A stretch of 64,000 bases of DNA from Pollutimonas nitritireducens (lineage in GTDB: Bacteria; Pseudomonadota; Gammaproteobacteria; Burkholderiales; Burkholderiaceae_B): NCBI RefSeq assembly GCF_002849615.1, contig NZ_PDNV01000005.1, positions 124,001 through 188,000 on the forward strand, given 5' to 3'. Below the pieces are notes generated by a model. It was not told the DNA's origin. It did not search any database and saw nothing but the letters and a program-made list of their open reading frames with translations. Made by a program: the position numbers and the translations under genes. Shown here one piece after another: positions 12,171 through 21,685 of this stretch; within the stretch, counting starts at the first letter, position 1; every line of letters starts with the position of its first letter.

Positions 12171-12620
12171 ATGGAACTCGACATCAAACAAATCATGGAG
12201 CGGCTGCCGCATCGATTTCCGATGCTGCTGGTTGACCGTGTCATTGAAATGGTACCGGGCAAGAGCATCGTGGCCATCAAGAATGTGACGATGAACGAGC
12301 CCTTTTTTACCGGACATTTCCCACACCATCCGGTTATGCCGGGGGTGCTGATCATCGAGGCCCTTGCCCAAGCTGCTGCCTTATTTTCATTCGAGGAAAG
12401 CGACGCCAAGCCGGCCGACAAAAAAATGGCCTACTATCTTGTAGGGGTTGATGGCGCGCGCTTCCGACGTCCGGTGGTCCCGGGCGACCAGTTGCGCCTC
12501 GAAGCAACGGCCGACAAAATCAGCCGCTCAATATGCCGATACAACGCCAAGGCGACGGTAGATGGTCAACTCGTGGCTGAAGCCAAGATCATGTGTGCGA
12601 TTCGCGTCCTGGAAGATTAG
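12171..12620 (+). CDS. fabZ: 3-hydroxyacyl-ACP dehydratase FabZ
   Basis: Dehydrates 3-hydroxyacyl-ACP in fatty acid elongation; it competes with LpxA/LpxD for the same acyl-ACP pool, which explains its place here. The 149-residue hot-dog protein has [13 protein letters not shown], the catalytic segment [20 protein letters not shown] (active His and Glu) and the C-terminal [16 protein letters not shown]. Expected length. Two nucleotides separate it from lpxA. Confidence 0.97.
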   Translation: MELDIKQIMERLPHRFPMLLVDRVIEMVPGKSIVAIKNVTMNEPFFTGHFPHHPVMPGVLIIEALAQAAALFSFEESDAKPADKKMAYYLVGVDGARFRRPVVPGDQLRLEATADKISRSICRYNAKATVDGQLVAEAKIMCAIRVLED

Positions 12621-12622
12621 CA

Positions 12623-13417
12623 ATGCCCGGTCTGATACACCCCACGGCAGTAATCGCTGACGGAGCAGTCATTGCCAACAATGTCAGCATAGGCCCTTTC
12701 TGCGTCATCGGCGAACATGTATCGATAGGCGAGGGTACGGTAGTAGGCCCGCACTGCATGATAGACGGCCACACGACCATAGGCGTCAATAATAATTTCT
12801 ACCGGTTCTGCTCGGTAGGCGGAATGCCGCAAGATAAGAAATACCGTGGCGAACCAACCCGGCTCGAAATAGGGAATGGCAATACGGTGCGCGAGTACGT
12901 CACCATCAATACCGGTACCGCGCAGGATGCCGGTGTTACGCGCATTCTGGATGATAACTGGATCATGGCGTATGCGCATATCGCGCACGATTGCCAGATC
13001 GCTAACCATACCGTCATTGCCAATGGCGTGCAGCTTGGCGGGCACGTGCATATCGGCAACTGGGCAATCCTTGGAGGCCTCTGCGCCGTCCATCAATTTG
13101 TACGCATCGGCGACCACACCATGATAGGTGGCACCAGCACCATGCGCCAGGATACACCGCCTTATCTCATCGGTGCGGGCGATCCGTTTCGTCCGGTAGG
13201 CATCAATTCTGAAGGGCTTAGCCGGCGCAACTATACGCCAGAGGCCATTGCTGCCCTGAAAGAAGCCTACAAGCTGCTTTATCGTCGCAATCTGAAACTC
13301 GACGAAGCATGCGAAAAAATGCGCGTCTTGCAGCAGGAAAGACCATTGGCCCATGACGCACTCCAAGTCATGATTGATTTCCTCGCGGCATCGACCCGCG
13401 GTATCGCGCGTTCATGA
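12623..13417 (+). CDS. lpxA: UDP-N-acetylglucosamine acyltransferase
   Basis: First enzyme of lipid A synthesis: transfers a 3-hydroxyacyl chain to UDP-GlcNAc. 264 residues, starting MPGLIHPTAVIADGAVI, with hexapeptide repeats forming the beta-helix, the active-site segment AYAHIAHDCQIANHTV (catalytic His), the motif FRPVGINSEGLSRR and a helical C-terminal domain. The start at 12623 gives the family N-terminus; the open frame back to 12593 overlaps fabZ. It ends in a 4-nt overlap with lpxB. Confidence 0.97.
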   Translation: MPGLIHPTAVIADGAVIANNVSIGPFCVIGEHVSIGEGTVVGPHCMIDGHTTIGVNNNFYRFCSVGGMPQDKKYRGEPTRLEIGNGNTVREYVTINTGTAQDAGVTRILDDNWIMAYAHIAHDCQIANHTVIANGVQLGGHVHIGNWAILGGLCAVHQFVRIGDHTMIGGTSTMRQDTPPYLIGAGDPFRPVGINSEGLSRRNYTPEAIAALKEAYKLLYRRNLKLDEACEKMRVLQQERPLAHDALQVMIDFLAASTRGIARS

Positions 13418-14649
13418 CGTTGCGCGTCGGCATGGTAGCGGGAGAGCCATCGGGCGATCTCCTCGCTGCCAGGGCGATTCGGGGCATTATGCAGCACGCT
13501 CCCGACGCCCGGTGCGAAGGGATAGGCGGCCCTGCCATGAGCAGGCAGGGTTTCGACGCATGGCACCCCATGGATGCGTTGTCGGTCTTTGGGTATGTGG
13601 ATGCAATCAAGCGACTGCCCAGCCTGCTTTCGACCTATTCCAATGTAAGGCGGCGCTGGCAATCTCAAACGCCGGACGTATTCGTCGGTATTGACGCGCC
13701 AGACTTCAATCTGCGCCTCGAACTCCAATTGAGACGCGCCGGAGTACCAACTGTTCATTTCGTCGGACCGTCCATCTGGGCGTGGCGCTACGAACGTGTC
13801 CACAAGATACGCGAAGCAGTGTCCCACATGCTTGTGCTGTTTCCGTTCGAAGAGGAAATCTACCAGAAAGAGAACATACCGGTGACCTACGTCGGACACC
13901 CCTTGGCCGAGCTTATTCCCATGGACCCCGACCGTGACGCGGCGCGCCGCTACTTGAAGATGGACACCGGCGCGCGCGTTCTTGCATTAATGCCAGGAAG
14001 CCGAACCTCCGAGATCAAGCTGCTTGGGCCTCGCTTCCTTCAGGCTGCGCAATTGTTGACTCAGGAAGACCCGTCGCTGCTCGTGCTGGTGCCCATGGTC
14101 AACGCACAGCGCCGACAAGAGTTCGAGGTCTTGCTTCGCGACTATCCCGTGCCGAATTGCCGTATCATTGAGCAGGCGGCGGGTGCCACGACAGCCTTTT
14201 CCTCGGCCATGCCTACACACGACAACGATGCCTTTTTCGACGCACGCCCGGCAGCATGGAATGTCATGCAGGCTGCCGACGCTGTCCTGGTTGCCAGCGG
14301 AACCGCGACGCTCGAAGCAGCCCTGTTCAAGCGACCCATGGTCATCTCCTATGTGCTTTCGCCCATGATGAAACGTCTTATGACCTGGAAATCAGGACAG
14401 GCGAGGCCTTATGTTCCATGGGTAGGCCTGCCCAACGTACTGGCCCGTGATTTCGTCGTCCCCGAGCTGTTGCAGGAAGATGCTACGCCACAGGCGCTCG
14501 CTGACGCCACCTGGAAGGCTCTCACTGATACACCCTATGCACAGCAGGTGGTTCGGCGGTTCCGTGCCATCCACGAATCGTTGTGGCGCGACACGCCCAC
14601 CCTGGCTGCCAACGTCATACTCGAGCAGGCGCGGCATGCTCAAAACTGA
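13414..14649 (+). CDS. lpxB: Lipid-A-disaccharide synthase
   Basis: Membrane-associated glycosyltransferase (GT19) that joins UDP-2,3-diacylglucosamine and lipid X. The 411-residue protein has [15 protein letters not shown] at the N-terminus, the GIGGPAM segment, [17 protein letters not shown] and the C-terminal nucleotide-binding [13 protein letters not shown]. It is about 30 residues longer than the E. coli enzyme; a short extra stretch near [18 protein letters not shown] (about residue 270) accounts for part of this. Starts by ATGA overlap with lpxA. Confidence 0.96.
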   Translation: MTLRVGMVAGEPSGDLLAARAIRGIMQHAPDARCEGIGGPAMSRQGFDAWHPMDALSVFGYVDAIKRLPSLLSTYSNVRRRWQSQTPDVFVGIDAPDFNLRLELQLRRAGVPTVHFVGPSIWAWRYERVHKIREAVSHMLVLFPFEEEIYQKENIPVTYVGHPLAELIPMDPDRDAARRYLKMDTGARVLALMPGSRTSEIKLLGPRFLQAAQLLTQEDPSLLVLVPMVNAQRRQEFEVLLRDYPVPNCRIIEQAAGATTAFSSAMPTHDNDAFFDARPAAWNVMQAADAVLVASGTATLEAALFKRPMVISYVLSPMMKRLMTWKSGQARPYVPWVGLPNVLARDFVVPELLQEDATPQALADATWKALTDTPYAQQVVRRFRAIHESLWRDTPTLAANVILEQARHAQN

Positions 14650-15259
14650 TCTTTTCTTCTCCAACCTGCCGGCGGCCATGCGCGTGGCGGGAATTGATGA
14701 AGCGGGTCGAGGTCCATTGGCGGGGCCGGTATATGCCGCTGCGGTCATACTCGACCCTGCGCGGCCCATCATGGGTCTGGATGACTCGAAAAAGCTGACT
14801 CCCCAGCGGCGCGAAGAACTTGCCCTCGAAATACGCAGTGACGCGCTGGCATGGTGTATCGCCAGCGCCACGGTGGAAGAGATCGACCGCCTGAATATCC
14901 TCCAGGCCACCATGCTGGCGATGCGACGCGCCTGCGAAGGCCTTGTCATCATGCCGGACTTGGCGCTGGTTGACGGCAATTGCCTGCCGCGCGGACTTGC
15001 CTGCCTGGCCGAAGCGGTCATAAAGGGAGATGCAACCGTTGCATCGATTTCAGCAGCATCGATACTGGCCAAGACGGCACGCGACGCAGACTGCCTGGCG
15101 CTGCATGCTGTTTATCCCGACTACGCCTTCGACCAGCATAAAGGCTATGGCACCGCCTTGCATCTTGTTCGTCTGGAAAGCCATGGTCCTTGTCCCGCGC
15201 ACCGACGCAGTTTTTCGCCAGTCAGGCGTCTCTTGCCTGGATATTACGACTCGCCATGA
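14636..15259 (+). CDS. rnhB: Ribonuclease HII
   Basis: Cleaves RNA in RNA-DNA hybrids, in particular single ribonucleotides in DNA. The 207-residue protein has the RNase HII active site [20 protein letters not shown] (Asp-Glu), [26 protein letters not shown] and [12 protein letters not shown]. The ATG at 14636 overlaps the lpxB end by 14 nt; an internal ATG at 14678 ([10 protein letters not shown]) is an alternative. Its stop overlaps the next gene's start (ATGA). Confidence 0.95.
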   Translation: MLKTDLFFSNLPAAMRVAGIDEAGRGPLAGPVYAAAVILDPARPIMGLDDSKKLTPQRREELALEIRSDALAWCIASATVEEIDRLNILQATMLAMRRACEGLVIMPDLALVDGNCLPRGLACLAEAVIKGDATVASISAASILAKTARDADCLALHAVYPDYAFDQHKGYGTALHLVRLESHGPCPAHRRSFSPVRRLLPGYYDSP

Positions 15260-16053
15260 AGCACATCAGTTCCCGCGATAATCCCGCCTACAAGCGCGTG
15301 TTGCGACTGGCTTGCGGCAAGCGCGATGAGACAGACGATGGCGGGCCGTCCGGCCACCATGCGGTGCTCGAAGGCATACATCTTTGCCAGTCATGGCTGC
15401 AGCATGCAGGCAGCCCGCAACTGGCACTGTTCGACAGCGACCGCCTTCAACATAATGATGAAGTCGCGAAACTGGCGCAGTCGGTTGATGCACGGCTATG
15501 CCTGTCCTGTGAGCCCCGCCTTATGAAATCGCTGTCCCAGGTCGAGCATGGGCAAGGCGTCTGCTTTGTGGTGGCCGTACCTTTGCGCAGCCTGCCAGCG
15601 CGCATAGACCATAACAGCATCTGGCTGGATCGCATTCAGGACCCCGGCAACGTCGGAACACTGTTGCGCACGGCGGCAGCCGCAGACATACGCAACGCCT
15701 ACCTATCGCAAGGCTGCGCATCGGCGTGGTCGCCCAAGGTATTGCGTAGCGGCCAAGGTGCACATTTTGTAATGTCCATCCATGAACACGTGGATTTGCG
15801 ACATGCACAAGAACGCGTCACCGTGCCGCTGATCGCCACGGCACTTGAAAACGCGACGTCGCTTTATCAGAGCCCCTTGCCACCGACAGCCGCCTGGCTG
15901 CTCGGCAACGAAGGGCAGGGCATCGATCCCGCCTTGCTGGCGCTGGCCGACAGGCGAGTGTTCATCCCGCAAGCCGAAAACGTCGAATCCCTGAACGTAG
16001 CCGTCGCAGCAGGCATCTGCCTGTTTGAACACCGCCGCCAGCACACCCGCTGA
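15256..16053 (+). CDS. TrmH/SpoU family RNA methyltransferase
   Basis: AdoMet-dependent 2'-O-ribose methyltransferase of the SPOUT class acting on rRNA or tRNA; the exact target nucleotide cannot be told. 265 residues: an N-terminal substrate-binding domain (about 1-105), then the three SpoU motifs [33 protein letters not shown] and [20 protein letters not shown], which form the knotted cofactor site. It starts in the rnhB stop codon and ends the long co-directional block; a strong hairpin follows. Confidence 0.9.
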   Translation: MKHISSRDNPAYKRVLRLACGKRDETDDGGPSGHHAVLEGIHLCQSWLQHAGSPQLALFDSDRLQHNDEVAKLAQSVDARLCLSCEPRLMKSLSQVEHGQGVCFVVAVPLRSLPARIDHNSIWLDRIQDPGNVGTLLRTAAAADIRNAYLSQGCASAWSPKVLRSGQGAHFVMSIHEHVDLRHAQERVTVPLIATALENATSLYQSPLPPTAAWLLGNEGQGIDPALLALADRRVFIPQAENVESLNVAVAAGICLFEHRRQHTR

Positions 16054-16100
16054 TCCTAATATATTCGAACGCCGCTCAGTGGCAGGAATCCATCTCAATG

Positions 16101-16133
16101 CATCAGAAGGCCCGGCAGGCGGGCCTTCTGATG
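16101..16133. terminator. Strong 13-bp hairpin, likely terminator
   Basis: CATCAGAAGGCCC (16101-16113) and GGGCCTTCTGATG (16121-16133) are perfect inverted repeats around a 7-nt loop GGCAGGC. It lies between the end of the methyltransferase gene and the converging end of ppsR. There is no T-run on either side, so it is a terminator by shape and place rather than by full consensus. Confidence 0.55.
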
Positions 16134-16227
16134 CGAGCGTGTTCACTCTTTCTCATCACCAAAATCAGCGGCAAAAACGCCAAGCACCCAACTCCACCCT
16201 GGTACGTCTCGTCAATTCCAACGGCGT

Positions 16228-16264
16228 ATAAGAAAGCAGAGTCACGGATAAGAAAGCAGAGTCA
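16228..16264. repeat. Tandem 17-bp direct repeat
   Basis: ATAAGAAAGCAGAGTCA occurs at 16228-16244 and again identically at 16248-16264, a 20-bp period with a 3-bp spacer. It lies in the non-coding gap between two convergent genes, shortly after the 16101-16133 hairpin. The rest of the 275-bp gap (16054-16328) shows no gene. Confidence 0.7.
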
Positions 16265-16328
16265 GGTCTCAGGAAATAGAATGCATGCAAAGAGCGCTGC
16301 CCGTCACTTATGACCAGCAGGCGGCACG

Positions 16329-17162
16329 TCAATAAATCCGCCTATCCAATCCCACTTCATCCAGCACCTTGGTGGAGATCTCCTCGATCGACTTCGTCGT
16401 GGTCGACAGCCAGGGGATGTTTTCCATTCGCATCAGGCGCTCTGCTTCGGCGACCTCATGGCGGCATTGCTTGATCGATGCATACTGGCTGTTAGGCCGA
16501 CGTTCGTGACGAACCTCGGCCAGACGGGCTGGCTGTATGGACAAGCCAAACAGTTTCTTCCTGAACGGGACCAGCGTGGCTGGCAGCATCCCTCTGTCGA
16601 AATCCTCGGGAATCAACGGAAAGTTTGCAGCCTTCACCGCATACTGCATCGCCAGGTACAGGCTCGTCGGTGTTTTACCGCAGCGGGACACACCCACTAG
16701 AATCACGTCTGCCTGCTCGAGGCCATGAATAAACTGGCCGTCATCGTGGGCCAGGCTGAAATTGATGGCTTCGATACGATTGTTATATTGCTTGGACAGT
16801 CCTCCCATATGGGACCGGCCAACTGAATGGCTGGACTTTACACCCAACGCCGTTTCGATATGCTGGACAAAAGTACCGAACAAATCGAGAAAAGTGCAGT
16901 TTGCCGACTGGATCTTAAGCGCTATTTGCGGATCGACCAGGGTACTGAAGACCAATGGCGGCGCGTTTTGCTCTTCGGCGCAGCGATTGATGCGCAGCGC
17001 CGCCGAGTTGGCTTTTTCTATGGTGTCCAGGAAAGGGATGCGTATGGCCTCGAATTTTATCTGTTCGAATTGGGACAGCACCGAATTGCTGAAGGTTTCG
17101 GCGGTAATGCCGGTGCTGTCAGAGACAACAAATACCGTACGCTCGATAATGGGAGTGGTCAT
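16329..17162 (-). CDS. ppsR: PEP synthase regulatory protein (bifunctional kinase/pyrophosphorylase)
   Basis: Inactivates PEP synthase by ADP-dependent phosphorylation of a threonine and reactivates it by phosphorolysis. The 277-residue protein starts TTPIIERTVFVVSDSTGITA (DUF299 N-terminus), has the P-loop-like GVSRCGKTPTSLYLAMQY near residue 155 and a C-terminal segment with KSIEEISTKVLDEV. The ATG at 17162 gives the family start; the frame is open further back to 17327 without similarity. Divergent from ppsA, its target, so the pair is clear from context as well. Confidence 0.95.
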   Translation of the reverse strand: MTTPIIERTVFVVSDSTGITAETFSNSVLSQFEQIKFEAIRIPFLDTIEKANSAALRINRCAEEQNAPPLVFSTLVDPQIALKIQSANCTFLDLFGTFVQHIETALGVKSSHSVGRSHMGGLSKQYNNRIEAINFSLAHDDGQFIHGLEQADVILVGVSRCGKTPTSLYLAMQYAVKAANFPLIPEDFDRGMLPATLVPFRKKLFGLSIQPARLAEVRHERRPNSQYASIKQCRHEVAEAERLMRMENIPWLSTTTKSIEEISTKVLDEVGLDRRIY

Positions 17163-17337
17163 GTAAGTTGATGCAGAAGATGCCGGAAACGGTACAATCG
17201 CAAGATTAACAGTCGCCCAACCAGCAGGCAAGGCTGGTTTGCTTAATGCGTAGCCCCTACATGCTCTCAAAAGACATGTCATGCGAGTGTTGCGCAATAA
17301 GCAAACAAGCTTTCTTCTATAGTTCAAAGGTGACTTT
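17163..17337. promoter_or_regulatory. Divergent ppsR/ppsA control region
   Basis: A 175-bp gap between divergent genes. It holds an inverted repeat AACCAGC (17219-17225) / GCTGGTT (17233-17239) with a 7-bp spacer and a -10-like TATAGT at 17318-17323 close to ppsA. No convincing -35 box was found for either direction. Confidence 0.35.
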
Positions 17338-19704
17338 ATGTCTTATGTTGTATCTTTCGAGCAGCTCCGCATGACGGACGTCGACTCGGTGGGGGGTAAA
17401 AATTCATCGCTCGGTGAAATGATCAGTCAACTGTCAGAGGCGGGTGTCCGCGTACCGGGCGGCTTCGCCACGACGGCCGACGCTTTCCGCGATTTCCTTA
17501 AGTCCACGAAACTTGACCAGCGCATTGCAGACCGGCTACTCACGCTCGATTCCGAAGACGTGCGCGAGCTCGCCAATGCCGGCGCGGAAATCCGTCAGTG
17601 GATCATCGACACGCCATTTCCCGCTGACTTCGAGCAATCGATCCGCGGTGCGTTTGCCAAGCTGGACGCCGACGGCAAGGGCTCGTTCGCCGTGCGTTCG
17701 TCCGCCACGGCGGAAGACCTCCCTGATGCATCCTTCGCCGGGCAGCAGGAAACCTACCTGAACGTCGTTGGAATCGACGAGGTCCTGGAAAAGATTCGCC
17801 ATGTATTCGCATCACTGTATAACGATCGCGCCATCTCCTATCGGGTGCATAAAGGCTACGCCCATGCCGATGTCGCCCTGTCGGCTGGTATCCAGCGCAT
17901 GGTCCGTTCCGATCGGGGCGCCGCAGGCGTCATGTTCACGCTCGATACCGAATCGGGATTCAAGGACGTCGTGTTCATCACCTCGTCCTACGGGCTTGGT
18001 GAAACCGTGGTGCAGGGTGCCGTCAATCCCGATGAATTTTATGTCTTCAAGCCCACACTCGACTCGGGACACTATCCCATCATCAGCCGTCGCATCGGGT
18101 CCAAGCTATTGAAAATGGAGTTTGATCCCCAGCGTTCGAACGGGCACGCCGTTCGAACCGTCGATGTTCCCGTATCCGAACGAAATCGTTATTCCCTGAC
18201 CGATGATGAAGTCATCGAGCTCGCGCGCTATGCCGTGATCATCGAAAAGCATTATCAACGGCCGATGGACATCGAATGGGGCAAGGACGGTATTGACGGC
18301 AAACTGTACATCTTGCAAGCCCGGCCCGAGACGGTGAAGTCCCAGATGGGCCACCACGACGTTCAAGAACGCTATCGCCTGAAGGCAACTGGCGAAGTCC
18401 TCATCACGGGCCGTGCCATCGGTCAGAAGATCGGCTCCGGCCAGGTACGTGTCGTCGGCGATATTTCCCAGATGGATCAGGTCAAGCGGGGTGACATCCT
18501 CGTTACCGACATGACCGATCCCAACTGGGAGCCTGTCATGAAGCTGGCCTCGGCCATCGTCACCAATCGCGGAGGACGCACCTGCCACGCGGCCATCATT
18601 GCCCGTGAACTGGGCATTCCGGCCGTTGTTGGCTGCGCGAACGCCACCGACGTGCTTAGCGACGGAAGGGAGGTTACGGTATCGTGCGCGGAAGGCGACG
18701 AGGGGCGTATCTACGATGGTCTGATCGAAACGGAGATCGAAGAAGTCCGTTGGGGCGAAATGCCCGACATCGGTCTCAAGATCATGATGAACGTCGGCAA
18801 TCCGCAGCTGGCCTTCGATTTCTCGCAGATTCCCAACCACGGTGTAGGACTGGCTCGCCTCGAGTTCATCATCAACAACAATATCAATGTGCATCCCAAG
18901 GCGGTGCTCGATTATCCGAATGTGGATGCCGAGCTCAAGAAAGCCGTAGAGTCGGCGGCTCGCGGTTATGCAAGTCCCAGAGCTTTCTTTGTCGAGAAGC
19001 TCGCCGAAGGCATCAGCACACTGGCTGCCGCCTTCTATCCGAAACCCGTCATCGTGCGCCTCTCCGATTTCAAATCGAATGAATACCGCAAACTGGTGGG
19101 CGGCTCGCGCTACGAGCCCGAGGAAGAAAACCCGATGTTGGGCTTCCGCGGCGCGTCGCGCTATGTATCGGCAGAGTTCGAAGAGTGCTTCAGGATGGAA
19201 TGCGAAGCGCTCAAGAAGGTTCGGGACGACATGGGCCTGACCAATGTCGAGATCATGGTGCCTTTCGTGCGCACCTTGCCCCAGGCAGCCAAGGTTGTAG
19301 ACCTGCTTGCCAAGAACGGTTTGGCGCGCGGCGAAAATGGTCTGCGATTGATCATGATGTGCGAAGTGCCTTCCAATGCGATCCTGGCTGACGAGTTCCT
19401 GCAATATTTCGACGGCTTTTCCATTGGCTCCAACGATATGACACAGCTCACACTGGGTCTGGATCGCGATTCCGGCCTGGAGTTGCTGGCTGCCGACTTC
19501 GATGAACGCGATGAGGCGGTCAAATTTATGCTCAGGCGCGCCATCAAGGCATGCCTGGCCGCAGGAAAATACGTAGGCATCTGCGGTCAAGGCCCCAGCG
19601 ATCATCCAGACCTTGCGCAGTGGCTGCGCGATGAAGGCATCTTGTCGATGTCCCTGAATCCGGATACCGTAGTCGATACGTGGCAGCGCCTCGCCAACGA
19701 GTAA
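17338..19704 (+). CDS. ppsA: Phosphoenolpyruvate synthase
   Basis: Makes PEP from pyruvate and ATP (releasing AMP and Pi) for gluconeogenesis. The 788-residue protein has the ATP-grasp N-terminal domain (about 1-340, with [12 protein letters not shown] and [20 protein letters not shown]), the phospho-carrier domain with catalytic His417 in [19 protein letters not shown], and the PEP/pyruvate barrel with [24 protein letters not shown] and the cysteine-containing [12 protein letters not shown]. Length matches the family. Regulated post-translationally by the divergent ppsR. Confidence 0.97.
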   Translation: MSYVVSFEQLRMTDVDSVGGKNSSLGEMISQLSEAGVRVPGGFATTADAFRDFLKSTKLDQRIADRLLTLDSEDVRELANAGAEIRQWIIDTPFPADFEQSIRGAFAKLDADGKGSFAVRSSATAEDLPDASFAGQQETYLNVVGIDEVLEKIRHVFASLYNDRAISYRVHKGYAHADVALSAGIQRMVRSDRGAAGVMFTLDTESGFKDVVFITSSYGLGETVVQGAVNPDEFYVFKPTLDSGHYPIISRRIGSKLLKMEFDPQRSNGHAVRTVDVPVSERNRYSLTDDEVIELARYAVIIEKHYQRPMDIEWGKDGIDGKLYILQARPETVKSQMGHHDVQERYRLKATGEVLITGRAIGQKIGSGQVRVVGDISQMDQVKRGDILVTDMTDPNWEPVMKLASAIVTNRGGRTCHAAIIARELGIPAVVGCANATDVLSDGREVTVSCAEGDEGRIYDGLIETEIEEVRWGEMPDIGLKIMMNVGNPQLAFDFSQIPNHGVGLARLEFIINNNINVHPKAVLDYPNVDAELKKAVESAARGYASPRAFFVEKLAEGISTLAAAFYPKPVIVRLSDFKSNEYRKLVGGSRYEPEEENPMLGFRGASRYVSAEFEECFRMECEALKKVRDDMGLTNVEIMVPFVRTLPQAAKVVDLLAKNGLARGENGLRLIMMCEVPSNAILADEFLQYFDGFSIGSNDMTQLTLGLDRDSGLELLAADFDERDEAVKFMLRRAIKACLAAGKYVGICGQGPSDHPDLAQWLRDEGILSMSLNPDTVVDTWQRLANE

Positions 19705-19794
19705 TGATGGACAGCGTCCTGGCGCAAGATTTACCCGGACGCCGCAGCGACACTATGCGTCACCACACCGCCCAGTAAGGAATCCTTGGAGACT

Positions 19795-20397
19795 TTATTG
19801 GGCGGTTCCGTACAGACGCAGGAAAATATCCACAATGCAGCCTGCCTTGCGTTCCAGTTCCTTGTCGTCCATCACACGACCGGCTCCCAAGAGATTGCGT
19901 ATCAGTTCTGATTCGCACAGGCTGCGCAGCAGCATTGCCATCTGGTCCGGATCGCTATTATGCAAATTCCCTTTATTCACCTCATTGCGCAAGACCTTGG
20001 CGATCTCGATCCAGACGCTATGGGTTCCCAATTCATAGAACTGGCGTCCGATGTCGGATGTACCGCCTACCGAAATGGCCACACGCAATATTTCGATAGG
20101 TTCCGAGGAACCGATGAGCTTAAGCAGCGATACGACAAAGCGGTGCAACTGGGTGGGGAAATTATCAGATTCCAGCAATAATTGCAGGACTTCCTGTGCG
20201 TACTTGTCACCGGAATGCAGCATAGCAGCAAGCAGCAACTCCTCTTTAGACGAAAAATAGTTGTACAGCGTCGCCTTCGAGCCGCCAACCCGGGCCGCAA
20301 TCTGTGACATGGACGCCGCGTCAAAGCCGACTTCGCGAAAAACATCCAGGGCCACGGACATAATGGCCGCGCGTCTGGCTTCACTTTTCGTTCTCAT
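19795..20397 (-). CDS. TetR/AcrR-family repressor of the adjacent RND pump
   Basis: Predicted local repressor of the divergent efflux operon. From the ATG at 20397 it has 200 residues; a TTG at 20421 would add eight. The N-terminal helix-turn-helix is clear (MSQIAARVGGSKATLYNYFS, about residues 30-50), preceded by RRAAIMSVALDVFREVGFD. The larger C-terminal part is the variable ligand-binding domain. Its promoter and that of the pump share the 20398-20507 gap, where the inverted repeats are found. Inducing ligand unknown. Confidence 0.88.
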   Translation of the reverse strand: MRTKSEARRAAIMSVALDVFREVGFDAASMSQIAARVGGSKATLYNYFSSKEELLLAAMLHSGDKYAQEVLQLLLESDNFPTQLHRFVVSLLKLIGSSEPIEILRVAISVGGTSDIGRQFYELGTHSVWIEIAKVLRNEVNKGNLHNSDPDQMAMLLRSLCESELIRNLLGAGRVMDDKELERKAGCIVDIFLRLYGTAQ

Positions 20398-20434
20398 CTC
20401 ATTCTCATAATTTTGTACCAACCCGTACAGTTTT

Positions 20435-20466
20435 GCTTGACACCGCTATTTTGTCAAGCGTAAGAT
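20435..20466. promoter_or_regulatory. Divergent promoters built on an inverted repeat
   Basis: On the plus strand TTGACA (20437-20442) and TAAGAT (20461-20466) are 18 bp apart, a strong sigma-70 promoter for the pump. The repeat GCTTGACA (20435-20442) / TGTCAAGC (20452-20459) places a second TTGACA on the minus strand, with AAAACT 17 bp further as a weak -10 for the repressor gene. Confidence 0.6.
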
Positions 20467-20467
20467 G

Positions 20468-20482
20468 ACCGTACCGTACGGT
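20468..20482. promoter_or_regulatory. Candidate repressor operator
   Basis: ACCGTACCGTACGGT: the perfect 10-bp palindrome ACCGTACGGT (20473-20482) is preceded by an extra ACCGT half. It begins immediately after the -10 box of the pump promoter, where a bound TetR protein would block initiation. A related half, CCCGTACAG, lies at 20422-20430, just upstream of the regulator gene. Confidence 0.55.
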
Positions 20483-20507
20483 TAATACATTCACTTTATG
20501 AGTTTCT

Positions 20508-21656
20508 ATGACGCCACATGCACGCCAGCCGTTCATCCAAACCTTATCAGCGTTAGCGGGCGTGCTCGTTCTGGCGGGATGCAGCCAACCAACCGCTCAA
20601 AGCGGACCGCCTCCGACGCCCGAAGTCAGCGTAGTAACGATAGCCACCCAGCCCATCTCATTAACCACCGAGCTCGCCGGCCGCACCAGTGCATTCATGG
20701 TGTCCGAAGTCCGCCCGCAGGTGGGCGGTATCGTCAAGAACCGGTCATTCAAGGAAGGGAGCGATGTCAAAGCGGGGGAGACCTTGTACGAGATCGATTC
20801 CGCGAGCTACAAGGCCAGTCACAACAGTGCCAAAGCAGCGCTTACCAAGGCCCAGGCCAACCTGAAAGTCGCAGGGCTGACTGCCGGGCGCTATAAAAAA
20901 CTCGTCAAGATCAACGCAGTAAGCAAGCAAGACAACGATCGGGCCGCCGCCGAACTTCTTCAGGCGCAAGCCGATGTCGCGTCTGCGAAGGCGGCTCTTG
21001 AGATGGCATCCATCAATCTTGGTTATACCCGTGTCACGGCGCCGATTTCCGGTCGTATCGGCCAATCGAGCATCACGCCGGGCGCTTTACTTTCAGCCAA
21101 TCAAGCCAGCCCGTTGGCGACTATCCAGCAACTTGATCCTATCTATGTGGACGTCACGCAGTCCAGCATCGAACTGATGCGCTTGCGCCGTGCGCTGGAC
21201 TCCGGGTCCTTATCGGCCTCGACTGAAGCACGGGCCAATGTCCGGCTCATCCTTGAGGACGGCATGGAATACGGCCATCCCGGCGAGCTGCAGTTCTCGG
21301 ACGTCAGTGTCAATCCCGGTACAGGCATGGTCACCCTGCGTGCCGTATTTCCCAATCCAGGGCAGCAGTTGCTGCCTGGAATGTATGTGCGCGCCATCCT
21401 CGAAGAGGGAGTTCGCGACCAGGCCATATTGGTTCCGCAGCAAGGTGTGACCCGGGATTCAAAAGGTAATGCCACCGCGCTTCTCGTCAATGTCGACAGC
21501 AAGGTCGAAAGCCGAGCGTTGACGGCGACGCGTACTGTTGGCGACCAATGGCTTGTCGATACAGGCATCGCTGCTGGCGAGCGGGTGATTGTGGAAGGGG
21601 TGCAGAAAGTACGCCCGGGCGCACTGGTCCGGGCAGTTGAAATCACTGCCGGTTGA
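20508..21656 (+). CDS. RND efflux periplasmic adaptor (membrane fusion lipoprotein)
   Basis: AcrA/MexA-type adaptor linking the inner-membrane pump to the outer-membrane channel. 382 residues: a lipoprotein signal with lipobox VLAGCS (Cys25), the beta-barrel strand [20 protein letters not shown], lipoyl half-motifs around [20 protein letters not shown] and [20 protein letters not shown] flanking a helical hairpin (about 95-165), and a C-terminal membrane-proximal domain. Its stop is 29 nt before the pump gene. First gene of the operon driven by the 20437 promoter. Confidence 0.95.
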   Translation: MTPHARQPFIQTLSALAGVLVLAGCSQPTAQSGPPPTPEVSVVTIATQPISLTTELAGRTSAFMVSEVRPQVGGIVKNRSFKEGSDVKAGETLYEIDSASYKASHNSAKAALTKAQANLKVAGLTAGRYKKLVKINAVSKQDNDRAAAELLQAQADVASAKAALEMASINLGYTRVTAPISGRIGQSSITPGALLSANQASPLATIQQLDPIYVDVTQSSIELMRLRRALDSGSLSASTEARANVRLILEDGMEYGHPGELQFSDVSVNPGTGMVTLRAVFPNPGQQLLPGMYVRAILEEGVRDQAILVPQQGVTRDSKGNATALLVNVDSKVESRALTATRTVGDQWLVDTGIAAGERVIVEGVQKVRPGALVRAVEITAG

Positions 21657-21685
21657 ACCCGACTCACACCTGGAATACATCGACC

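Noticed and set aside
18106..19605. 499-codon open frame on the minus strand inside ppsA
   Set aside because: It lies wholly antisense to a well-conserved gene in a GC-rich codon pattern; its translation resembles no protein and it has no ribosome site.
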